From: Candidatus Uhrbacteria bacterium | Lineage (GTDB): Bacteria; Patescibacteriota; Patescibacteriia; UBA9934 | Assembly: GCA_943350635.1 (NCBI GenBank) | Contig: CALRAI010000004.1 | Location: 1-52,395 of the forward strand | Reading direction: 5' to 3' | Length of the DNA stretch: 52,395 nt | Shown here: piece after piece, positions 24,601 through 31,413 of the stretch | Numbering within the stretch: position 1 is the stretch's first letter | Layout: every line of letters starts with the position of its first letter | Program-made: the position numbers and the translations under genes | The notes under the pieces: model-generated | Seen by the model: only the letters and a program-made list of their open reading frames with translations | The model's database searches: none | What the model was told of the DNA's origin: nothing

Positions 24601-25563
24601 TTAGTGCTCGCCAAACATCCAAAATATATTCTCAACCTTGTTTTGAAGCGTATGAGCATTTCCATGATGTAAAAGTCCAAGATACGAAGCGGCAACCGCC
24701 TCCGTTGGCTTTTCGACGAGATTCTGAAACATTCGTTCTTCAGTTGCTTTTCTCAACGTTCGATACCGTTCACTATGCCTCCAGCCCAAAAAATCTATTC
24801 CTGAAGATAATGTTCTCAGCTCGATCTTTTTTGGATGAATATGTAATCGTAACGTGTTCCACAAAAACTCATCGATCTTTGGCAGTTGATGAAGTAACCA
24901 ATCTCTATCCTTCGATAACACCACAAAGTCGTCGGCATATCGGATGTAGTGTTTTATCTTCAGCACCTGTTTCATGAATTGGTCGAGCTCATTCATGTAC
25001 ACATTTGCAAACAGTTGTGATGTGAGATTTCCAAGTGGAAGACCTTTTCCGGGAATACCACTCGAAAATGACGAAATCACTCGCTCAAAAAGCCACATTG
25101 TTTCCAGGTTAGGAACTCGACGATACAGAATTGATAACAGAACATCATGATCAATGCTCGCAAAGAACTTTCGAACATCGAGTTTTAACACCCAACATGT
25201 TCGCGTATTGTTTTTACTCACTGATCCTGCAAATTTCTGAAACCGATCCATCGCTTTGTGTGTTCCCTTTTCTTCACGACAGGAAAATGAATCTGCAATA
25301 AATAATCGATCGTAAAACGGATACAGCTTTCTATGGATTGCGTGATGGAGCAGTCGATCTCGAACCGATGCCTTATGAATATCTCGCAGCTTGGGATCCG
25401 CAATCCGAAAATGGTAATATGCTTCGTGTTCGTATTGATGAGTAACGAGATCATTGTGAAGCTCGCGGATATTCTCAAGCAAGCGCTCTTTAAACCCCTG
25501 AACATCAAGCTTTTTCTTCTTCCCCACCAAAAATTCAGTCCACGCATCAAGCAGATTTTTCAT
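24601..25563 (-). CDS. Diversity-generating retroelement reverse transcriptase
   Basis: 320 residues, one reverse-transcriptase domain and no maturase, endonuclease or RNase H part. Key motifs: LKLDVRKFFASIDHD (first catalytic Asp, about residues 127-140), LGNLTSQLFANVYMNELDQF (177-196), YADD (209-212) and DFLGW near residue 260. The [LIV]GxxxSQ block in place of the usual QG motif is diagnostic of DGR reverse transcriptases. It copies TR RNA into mutated cDNA in which adenines are replaced, and the cDNA replaces the VR. A GAGG sequence precedes the start. It lies downstream of TR on the same strand, with the avd gene inverted between them. Confidence 0.95.
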   Translation of the reverse strand: MKNLLDAWTEFLVGKKKKLDVQGFKERLLENIRELHNDLVTHQYEHEAYYHFRIADPKLRDIHKASVRDRLLHHAIHRKLYPFYDRLFIADSFSCREEKGTHKAMDRFQKFAGSVSKNNTRTCWVLKLDVRKFFASIDHDVLLSILYRRVPNLETMWLFERVISSFSSGIPGKGLPLGNLTSQLFANVYMNELDQFMKQVLKIKHYIRYADDFVVLSKDRDWLLHQLPKIDEFLWNTLRLHIHPKKIELRTLSSGIDFLGWRHSERYRTLRKATEERMFQNLVEKPTEAVAASYLGLLHHGNAHTLQNKVENIFWMFGEH

Positions 25564-25657
25564 TGATAGTATTTCCTCAAATCTCGCCGTAAAAACCCTT
25601 CTATGAATGTCACCCCCCCCCCGAAACGTCGCTCACGGTAGCGCTTCCCAAAACTCG

Positions 25658-26026
25658 ATGACGAGTGTTCCCGTTTTGCATATATTAAGCGATGTTTATA
25701 AGATGTGGCACATTGCGCTATCAAATATTCCCCGGCTTTCGCGATACACTCTTGGGGCAAAAATCGATCTCCTCTTTTGCGACGCGCTCGAACTCATTTT
25801 ACTCGCCTCGTATACGTCTCGTGATAAAAAACTTGTCTTTATTCAACAAGCCAGTGCAAAATTTGATTCGCTCAAATTCTTTCTGCAACTCGCATGGGAA
25901 ATGAAATTTCTTGATCACAAGACGTATCAACTCATCGCAACACCGCTCATTGATGTAGGGAAAATGCTCGGAAGTTGGATGTCTTCTTTAAAAATGAAAG
26001 CTCCCGATATTTCGGAAGCTTCCTAA
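25658..26026 (+). CDS. avd: Avd-like accessory protein of the DGR (four-helix bundle)
   Basis: About 122 residues from ATG 25658; a frame opens 17 codons earlier through a C10 tract and is rejected. The Avd pattern is plain: IPRLSRYTLGAKID near the first helix, LLASYTSRDKKLVFIQQASAKFD, and FFLQLAWEMKFLDHKTYQ. Avd forms a basic barrel-shaped pentamer that binds the reverse transcriptase and template RNA. It is on the opposite strand to RT, TR and target, unlike the Bordetella phage order where all point one way. Its last codons overlap a hairpin that may end TR transcription on the other strand. Confidence 0.88.
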   Translation: MTSVPVLHILSDVYKMWHIALSNIPRLSRYTLGAKIDLLFCDALELILLASYTSRDKKLVFIQQASAKFDSLKFFLQLAWEMKFLDHKTYQLIATPLIDVGKMLGSWMSSLKMKAPDISEAS

Positions 26027-26394
26027 ACATGTTCCCATTGCTCGGCGAGCACCAGGTAATTGCGATTGAACCTGTTCTGCACGTCGTTGAGGTTCGCGTT
26101 CCGCTTGCCGTCGTTCTCGTTCAACACGAGGACGCAGACGTTCCCGTCGGAATTGCAGCACCCTCGTCAGTATGCACAACGCCATCCGCACCACCACCCG
26201 TTGAATACTCTTCGGGCTGAATATTATTTGGGATATTGAAATCCACCAGCATTGTGCACCAAGGAGTTTATGTTTGGGAAATGTGCAATAGCACGCTGAT
26301 GTTCGCTGTACGAATCCTTCATTCTGGCGAATTGCGGTTTCCAGATTTCGACGGCCCCAAGCCGTAACCGAGGGCGCAAATGTTCTACTGTCCA
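25990..26394 (-). ncRNA. Predicted TR RNA of the DGR
   Basis: A promoter-like TGGTATACT (-10 at 26400-26405, extended -10) precedes this stretch on the minus strand. A hairpin (AAGCTTCCGA / TCGGGAGCTT, 25998-26021) with a following T run would end it. The RNA would carry the template repeat (26040-26161) with about 230 bases of upstream flank. Flanking sequence is needed for priming in known DGRs. The extents are predicted only. Apart from the TR fragment no gene of its own is seen here. Confidence 0.45.
26040..26161 (-). repeat. DGR template repeat (TR)
   Basis: 122 bp that align without gaps to the variable repeat at 26526-26647. Read in the target frame it encodes CCNSDGNVCVLVLNENDGKR and NANLNDVQNRFNRNYLVLAE. 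It is full of AAC/AAT codons, as in TRs, where adenines mark positions to be mutated. An in-frame stop lies just before it and no start codon opens the frame, so it is not a gene. Confidence 0.95.
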
Positions 26395-26407
26395 GCATGA
26401 GTATACC

Positions 26408-26447
26408 AAAACGAGAATCGCGCCCGCCCCTATTCGAGGCGAGCGCG
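26408..26447 (-). terminator. Terminator/hairpin after the DGR target gene
   Basis: CGCGCTCGCC pairs with GGCGGGCGCG (one G-T pair), followed on the minus strand by ATTCTCGTTTT. It lies about 70-100 bases after the target stop. DGRs often carry a hairpin just after VR that aids homing; this one could do both jobs. Confidence 0.65.
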
Positions 26448-26514
26448 ACCGTGCGTAATGACCAAGTGACCAAGTTTCCAAGTACCAGTCCCCAGCATCC
26501 AAGCGTCCGAGCGC

Positions 26515-27036
26515 CTACTCCTTGGGCTCGGCGAGCACCAGGCAACCGCGATAGAACCCGTCCCGCACGACGTCGAGGTACGCGCGCCGCTCGCCGTCGT
26601 ACTCGGACAACACGAGGACGCAGACGCACCCGCCGGAATAGCGGCACTTCTGGCCGAGGATAACGAGGGGGTTCTTGCGCTGGGCGTCGGGATTCTCCGC
26701 CGCCCACTTGATGCCCTTGTCCGGGTTGACCGGTTGCATTGGGGGCTTCATGGCGGCAAGGTACGCGATTGCTTCCGAATCGGTCCAGACGTCCATGTCG
26801 ATCTCGACCGGGCGAACACCGGTGGTGAAGACGAACGCGTCGGCGCCAGGGAAATGGGCATCGTCGATCTCGGGGTTGACATACCCGTCGCAAGCGAGCT
26901 CGGTCATGAGCATCGTGATTCCGCCGGGGATGGTCACCTTGCCGTCCAGGATCGCGAGGATGTATTTGACGGTGGCGACGGCCTTGGGGCTGGTGTCGGC
27001 GAGGAGGGAGGCGATGCGGGAGAGGAAGGTGTCCAT
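26515..27036 (-). CDS. DGR target protein with C-terminal variable region
   Basis: 173 residues, GC-rich, starting at an ATG preceded by GGAGTATTTC. Residues 130-170 are encoded by the variable repeat and carry the scaffold CVCVLVLSEYDGERRAY, then DVVRDGFYRGCLVLAEP. Substituted positions are those where TR has Asn or other adenine-containing codons. The invariant hydrophobic strands with variable exposed residues fit a ligand-binding C-type-lectin-like fold; that fold is inferred, not shown. The first 130 residues match no family I know. No signal peptide or membrane segment is seen, so the export route is unclear. A strong promoter (27094-27122) drives it. Confidence 0.88.
   Translation of the reverse strand: MDTFLSRIASLLADTSPKAVATVKYILAILDGKVTIPGGITMLMTELACDGYVNPEIDDAHFPGADAFVFTTGVRPVEIDMDVWTDSEAIAYLAAMKPPMQPVNPDKGIKWAAENPDAQRKNPLVILGQKCRYSGGCVCVLVLSEYDGERRAYLDVVRDGFYRGCLVLAEPKE
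26526..26647 (-). repeat. DGR variable repeat (VR)
   Basis: 122 bp at the 3' end of the target gene, 486 bp from TR in the same orientation. It differs from TR at 21 sites, 20 of which are adenines in TR (30 adenines in total). The remaining difference (T to C) is at the 5' edge. The last 17 coding-strand bases, CCTGGTGCTCGCCGAGC, are identical in both and would be the initiation-of-mutagenic-homing end. Confidence 0.95.
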
Positions 27037-27093
27037 TGAAATACTCCGAAGGTGGGGGGTTTGAGGGAACTTAGGGTGAAAACTTGCCTAAGA

Positions 27094-27158
27094 ATCATAG
27101 CAAAAAAATGACGCTTTGTCAAGGAAAAAACGTCATTTCTTGGCTAATGTGAGCGAAG
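27094..27158 (-). promoter_or_regulatory. Strong promoter of the DGR target with an upstream palindromic motif
   Basis: On the minus strand: TTGACA (27117-27122), a 17-base spacer, TATGAT (27094-27099) with TGC before it (extended -10). A motif CTTCGCTCACATTAGCCAAG (27139-27158) lies 16 bases upstream of -35. The same motif stands at the same distance from the promoter of the 3D-domain gene at 37052. The untranslated leader would be about 50 bases. Confidence 0.7.
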
Positions 27159-27184
27159 TTTTGAGAACTGTGTTTTTTACATTT

Positions 27185-27400
27185 CTACGCAGTTTTTCGT
27201 TCCAGGCGTGTTAGTCGGGTTTCGTGATCGTCGAGTTGAGGAACGATATTTTCTGCAATAAAATCCGTCACCTCTTCAATAACACGCCTTTCGGTTCCCC
27301 GTAAAAGTGAGTGCATTTCGTCACGAATCTCACGCTTTAAAATGGCGTTATTTTCTGTAAGCATCTGACGTAGCACCTGAATGTCGTTTGTATCGAGCAT
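27185..27400 (-). CDS. Small coiled-coil protein
   Basis: 71 residues, fully helical with heptad spacing: VLRQMLTENNAILKREIRDE, then VEEVTDFIAENIVPQLDDH and LTRLERKT. No membrane segment. Small proteins of this build are frequent in CPR genomes and have no known role. It lies between the DGR and nifS, with its own start and intergenic gaps on both sides, so it is probably monocistronic. Confidence 0.6.
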   Translation of the reverse strand: MLDTNDIQVLRQMLTENNAILKREIRDEMHSLLRGTERRVIEEVTDFIAENIVPQLDDHETRLTRLERKTA

Positions 27401-27529
27401 AGGAAATATGCTTTACGCAAGCCGCTTGGACGATCCCTCCCTCGCCTCAAGATTGCGTGAATGAAAAATGTACCCATGGGATTTTTCTATCCTATCACGG
27501 TTGATGATTGAGAAAAAGTGGATAATCTC

Positions 27530-28681
27530 TTAGCCAAATCTCGCCGCCAAAACGATGTCGCGCACGGCGGTGATGGTGCGGAGAATGTCTTGATCTGATG
27601 TGGAGCGACCGAGGGTGAAGCGGACGCTGGAGTTGATGCGATCCGGAGAAAGTCCAAGGGCGGCGAGCACGTGGCTGGGTTCGGAGCCGCCTTTGCAGGC
27701 AGAACCGGTGGAGACTGCGATGCCGGCGGCGTCGAGTCGGATGACGAGCTCCTCCCCCTCAATTCCTTTGAACGACACATTCACGTTGTTTGGTAATCGG
27801 CGAATGTGGTCCCCGTTCAACTGTGTGCCATCGATTTCGAGTAGGCCGGTCATGAGACGCTCACGAAGCGGAAGGATGCGCGCCACTTCACCATCACGCA
27901 TTTCCGTTGTCTCGACCAACGCCGATGCGAAGCCAACCGCTCCGGCAATATTTTCCGTGCCGGGTCGGCGACCGGATTCTTGTTTGCCACCACCGAACAC
28001 AGAAGACCACGGAGTGTTTCTACGGATGAAGAGTGCGCCGGCGCCTTTTGGACCGTATATTTTTGGACTCGACAGCGTGAGAAGGTCAACGTGAAGCGAC
28101 GCAACGTCGATCGTAAGATAATTCGGTGCCTGGCTCGCGTCGGAGTGAAAGAGTGGGTACACCGATCCATTTTTCTTCCGCCATGCATCGATTGCTTTCC
28201 CGATGTGATGAATGTCGTGGACAACGCCGATCTCATTATTCGCCATCATTACCGATACGAGAACGGTGTCCGGTCGAAGTGCTGCAACGATCGATTCCCC
28301 ATCAACGTGGCCGCGATCGTCAACGGGAAGGACGGCTACGTCCGCACCAGCGGCACGAAGTGCGCCAAGTACTGCAGCGTGTTCGGTGGCAACGGTGACG
28401 ACATGTTTTCCGCGCATCGATGCCGCCTTTAGCGCTCCAAAAACTGCAAGATTGATCGACTCTGTTGCACCGGATGTGAGCACAATCTCGTCTGTGTGCG
28501 CACCAATGCATTGTGCGATCGATTCATGACATGCACGAAGAATATTCGATGAGCGCACGCCTTCATGATGAATGCTGGAAGGATTCCCCACTTCCGCAAG
28601 TAATACCGGTTCCATAGCCATCCACGCCACTGAGGAAAGTGGTGTTGCGGCGGCGTGATCGAGGTAGATTCGCTTTTTCAT
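27530..28681 (-). CDS. Cysteine desulfurase (NifS/IscS family)
   Basis: About 383 residues from ATG 28681. The aminotransferase class V fold is plain: IYLDHAAATPLSSVAW at the start, SGATESINLAVFG for the PLP phosphate, LTLSSPKIYGPKGAG with the PLP lysine, and STGSACKGGSEPSH with the catalytic Cys. The enzyme takes sulfur from cysteine for Fe-S clusters or tRNA thiolation. Its start is 2 bases after the stop of the thioredoxin-like gene upstream, so they share a transcript, and the VIT1-type gene is just above that. Confidence 0.92.
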   Translation of the reverse strand: MKKRIYLDHAAATPLSSVAWMAMEPVLLAEVGNPSSIHHEGVRSSNILRACHESIAQCIGAHTDEIVLTSGATESINLAVFGALKAASMRGKHVVTVATEHAAVLGALRAAGADVAVLPVDDRGHVDGESIVAALRPDTVLVSVMMANNEIGVVHDIHHIGKAIDAWRKKNGSVYPLFHSDASQAPNYLTIDVASLHVDLLTLSSPKIYGPKGAGALFIRRNTPWSSVFGGGKQESGRRPGTENIAGAVGFASALVETTEMRDGEVARILPLRERLMTGLLEIDGTQLNGDHIRRLPNNVNVSFKGIEGEELVIRLDAAGIAVSTGSACKGGSEPSHVLAALGLSPDRINSSVRFTLGRSTSDQDILRTITAVRDIVLAARFG

Positions 28682-28683
28682 AC

Positions 28684-29676
28684 TCACGATCGGCATCCGC
28701 CAAATGTGAGGGCATACATTCGTACACCTGCGGTTTTCACGTTCAATTTTAGCGTGGCGCTGTGGTAATGATCGCCACGAACAATAGAATACATCCGATG
28801 ATTCGTAAGATGAATGTGTGTTTTTCCTGATTCGTCGATGACGATATCGGTTCCTGCCATGGTGGCGGGGATTGGCTTTCCGTCGAGAGTAACGTCAATA
28901 ACCGCTTCCCGATTATCAAGTGCACCCATAACAAGATTCACGTCGAATGCGCTGTATTGGATGCGGAGAAACTCTGTTGCTGACGGAAGCGATCGCGTGT
29001 GCTCAATGTATTCCGACGACTGTCGCCAGTGCCCATGAAGATACGGCGCGTCGTCCTCATGATCGGCATCGTCGTTGAATGCCGCCTCCGAATCGGGAAG
29101 AATGTCGTGCGCATTGCCCAATGAACCACGAAGATATCCAAGATACGTTTCCGGCGTGGTGCGATGACATACGCCACGTTCCACTGTTCTGTCTGGCGCA
29201 ACAATCGGCATGTGTGTTGCCCCAGCATCTGTAAGCGCCGATTGGATTGCTGCTGCTATTGCTCCAGCACTGCCTTCACCGGCGTGGTCGAACACGATCG
29301 TTCCTTTTCGGTCGACAAGGAAAACATGCGGCCACACGCGGTTTGCGAACAGATTCCAGATTTTGAAATCATTGTCGAGAACAACGGGATATTCGATGCC
29401 GAGTTCCGCAATTGCTGTACGCACGTTTGCTTCGTCCTTTTCAAAATCAAACTCTGGTGAGTGCACGCCAATCACCGTGAGTCCGAACGAAGCGTACATT
29501 TTGTGCATTTTTTGTATCGTTGGCACAGTTCGCGCACAATTCACACACGAATACGTCCAGAAGTCGATGAGCACCGACTTGCCGCGAAGCTGCTTCATGG
29601 TGAGTGGCTCCGAATTCAGCCAACACAAACCCTTAGGGAATTCTGGTGCTCGAGTTTTTCCAAAGGTGCGAAACAT
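28684..29676 (-). CDS. DipZ-like thioredoxin-fold protein
   Basis: 330 residues. Residues 30-145 are a TlpA/AhpC-like domain: LIDFWTYSCVNCARTVPTIQ holds the redox pair CVNC, followed by VHSPEFDFEKDEANVR and a cis-Pro region near RVWPHVFLVDRKG. The C-terminal half (from about residue 180) resembles the extra beta-rich domain of the DipZ soluble part (ETYLGYLRG, HWRQSSEYIEH, VIDVTLDGKP). No signal peptide or transmembrane part is seen, so it appears as the free-standing soluble portion. It stands 3 bases after the VIT1-type gene and 2 before nifS, suggesting a redox or metal theme. Confidence 0.8.
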   Translation of the reverse strand: MFRTFGKTRAPEFPKGLCWLNSEPLTMKQLRGKSVLIDFWTYSCVNCARTVPTIQKMHKMYASFGLTVIGVHSPEFDFEKDEANVRTAIAELGIEYPVVLDNDFKIWNLFANRVWPHVFLVDRKGTIVFDHAGEGSAGAIAAAIQSALTDAGATHMPIVAPDRTVERGVCHRTTPETYLGYLRGSLGNAHDILPDSEAAFNDDADHEDDAPYLHGHWRQSSEYIEHTRSLPSATEFLRIQYSAFDVNLVMGALDNREAVIDVTLDGKPIPATMAGTDIVIDESGKTHIHLTNHRMYSIVRGDHYHSATLKLNVKTAGVRMYALTFGGCRS

Positions 29677-29679
29677 ACG

Positions 29680-30390
29680 CTAGACGCCAGCTGATGCGTG
29701 AAAAAGCATTGGAACAATAACTCCTAGTCCGTAACCGATCGCCGCGGCACTCGTAGAAATAACGAACATTTCTGCGCCAGAGCGAAGCACGCTTGTTCCT
29801 GTGAGTTTTGCTTTCAAAACGCCCACACCAAATAGGGCAGCTAATGTAACAATAATCGTAAGCGGAATCGCGATATCAATCGGGAATAAGAAATATGGTG
29901 CCAACGTGAAAAAGCCGCCAAGCACATAAAAGCCGCCCATAAACATTGCCGCAATAATCGGCGACGCGCTCACGCTTGGTGCATAGCGATATTCGCATCG
30001 AGAGACTTCTTTGAGCCACAGCTTCCGTTCACGACCAATTGCCGCAACCGCAATATCGATCTCCGATTTTGAAAATCCCTTCCGTTGGAACAGATCGTGA
30101 AGCGACTCGATGTCGGAAACTCGCTCGTGCAATACTCGAGCATGGTCCTGCCGCGCCCGTTCGTCGTACAAATCTTTTGCTGATTTCGATGATAAATAGC
30201 TTCCTGCGGCCATCGATACCGCCTCCACACACACCAGCACCACGCCGGTGAGCACCACGTAAAAAGGATTGTGCGTGCCAACCGCCACACCGGTAATGGT
30301 TCCCAACGTCGAAACAAGGCTGTCCTCCAGCCCAAACACCACGTCGCGCACGTTTTCTCGAAGCTTCGACCACACACCTCCTCCGATCAT
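29680..30390 (-). CDS. VIT1/CCC1-family Fe2+/Mn2+ transporter
   Basis: 236 residues. The family start is seen: VRDVVFGLEDSLVSTLGTIT, with the Asp/Glu pair that binds metal, then a helix ending GVAVGT. A helical cytoplasmic domain with many acidic residues (about residues 75-125) separates helix 2 from the last three helices. The protein moves iron or manganese across the membrane. It is the first gene of an operon with the DipZ-like protein and nifS, which suits iron supply for Fe-S cluster building. TAAAAT ends 7 bases before the ATG. Confidence 0.85.
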   Translation of the reverse strand: MIGGGVWSKLRENVRDVVFGLEDSLVSTLGTITGVAVGTHNPFYVVLTGVVLVCVEAVSMAAGSYLSSKSAKDLYDERARQDHARVLHERVSDIESLHDLFQRKGFSKSEIDIAVAAIGRERKLWLKEVSRCEYRYAPSVSASPIIAAMFMGGFYVLGGFFTLAPYFLFPIDIAIPLTIIVTLAALFGVGVLKAKLTGTSVLRSGAEMFVISTSAAAIGYGLGVIVPMLFHASAGV

Positions 30391-30440
30391 ATGCAGTATT
30401 TTATCATGCCAGAGCAGAACATGTGCTAGAATCCTTCTAT

Positions 30441-30824
30441 ATGGAGTTTTCTGTCCATTATTCTCCGTTTCTCGAAAAAACCGTCATCGTTTTGACGAAC
30501 ACCGAAAAAGCTCGGGTGCTTTCGGTTGAAGGGCGAGAGGTGACCGAACTTGATGAGATCACGATCAAGATCGCAGAAATGGACGACTTCGAGGCGCAGA
30601 AGGCAGCACAAATCATTGCCCTGGCGAAAAAGATTTCGAAAACTATCGAAAAACTTCTGAGTTCAGGTCATTCTGCCGCGATGCTCTGCGTACCCGAAGT
30701 GAATCGCGAACAACTTTTTGCCGCCATGGATCCCGCAATCGTCGAAAAGATTGCCACCGTTATTCCAAAAAACCTCTGCGCAATGAAGCTTGATGTCGTG
30801 ATGCGGATTATTTTGGAGAGCTGA
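30441..30824 (+). CDS. Small protein of the host-attachment/eRF1-like type
   Basis: 127 residues from ATG 30441; TAGAAT ends 8 bases before it. The sequence KTVIVLTNTEKARVLSVEGREVTEL matches the first strands of the bacterial eRF1-like/host-attachment family, and the C-terminus (AIVEKIATVIPKNLCAM) continues that pattern. Function is not established in this family. The gene lies divergent from the VIT1-type operon and upstream of a NUDIX gene on the same strand. Confidence 0.6.
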   Translation: MEFSVHYSPFLEKTVIVLTNTEKARVLSVEGREVTELDEITIKIAEMDDFEAQKAAQIIALAKKISKTIEKLLSSGHSAAMLCVPEVNREQLFAAMDPAIVEKIATVIPKNLCAMKLDVVMRIILES

Positions 30825-30874
30825 TGATGGGGTCAGGTCGATGATTGTCGGTTTTTGAAATTGAACGTGTGTCT

Positions 30875-31330
30875 ATGCGCAAACCTGGAGCAAAAGCTAT
30901 TGTTGTTTATCAAGGAAAAATATGCCTTGTGCTTCGGGATAATAATCCTGCAATCGCGAACCCGAACAAATGGAATACGCCGGGTGGTGCCATTGAGGAG
31001 GACGAGACGCCAAGAGAAGCGATGCTTCGTGAACTAAAGGAAGAAATCAATCTCGACGCTACCGACCTTATCGAGACTGGGGTTACCACTTACGCCGACG
31101 GTAGCGTTGTTCATCGCTATTTTGTTCCCGTTACCGAAGGACAGTTTGCATCAATATATCTTGTTCACGAAGGACAGAAGCTTGAATGGTTTACGCTGGA
31201 AGAAGCTCTCAAACTCGTCGATACGCCACATCTCTCGATCTATCTCGAGACCCACGTCAATGATATTCGGGCTCTTCTCGAAGGAAAACGTGATTTCGAA
31301 TCAAGGAATGAAATGCTCACAATACGATGA
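30875..31330 (+). CDS. NUDIX hydrolase
   Basis: 151 residues from ATG 30875; a TTG ten codons upstream is also in frame. The Nudix box is complete: GGAIEEDETPREAMLRELKE with REL and the EE pair follows the G-x5-E-x7-RELxEE pattern. Such enzymes hydrolyse nucleoside diphosphate linked to X, here perhaps a damaged nucleotide or a nucleotide sugar; the sequence does not decide. It is a cytoplasmic protein 50 bp after the small eRF1-like gene, so the two may share a message. Confidence 0.88.
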   Translation: MRKPGAKAIVVYQGKICLVLRDNNPAIANPNKWNTPGGAIEEDETPREAMLRELKEEINLDATDLIETGVTTYADGSVVHRYFVPVTEGQFASIYLVHEGQKLEWFTLEEALKLVDTPHLSIYLETHVNDIRALLEGKRDFESRNEMLTIR

Positions 31331-31336
31331 CGTTAA

Positions 31337-31380
31337 CTATCCTGGATTGCCGCGTCGCGATTACGCTTCTCGCAATGACG
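31337..31380. repeat. REP-like dispersed repeat
   Basis: CCTGGATTGCCGCGTCGCGA..., TTCTCGCAATGACGGAAT resembles the GTCATTGCGAG...GCAATCC palindrome type scattered in many genomes. It fills the gap between the NUDIX and helicase genes and may serve as a terminator for both. Confidence 0.4.
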
Positions 31381-31413
31381 GAATGGAACGGAATGGAAAC
31401 GAAATGAACGCTG

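Noticed and set aside
24601-25563. Group II intron or retron reverse transcriptase
   Set aside because: No maturase or endonuclease domain and no intron folds or msr/msd region; the LGNLTSQ block plus a TR/VR pair fits only a DGR.
26040-26161. TR as a pseudogene fragment of the target
   Set aside because: A decayed copy would differ at all bases; differences here are almost only at adenines.
25988-26893. 301-residue minus-strand frame across TR and VR
   Set aside because: Arg-rich composition; it is a shadow of the GC-rich target gene in another phase and shares no family pattern.
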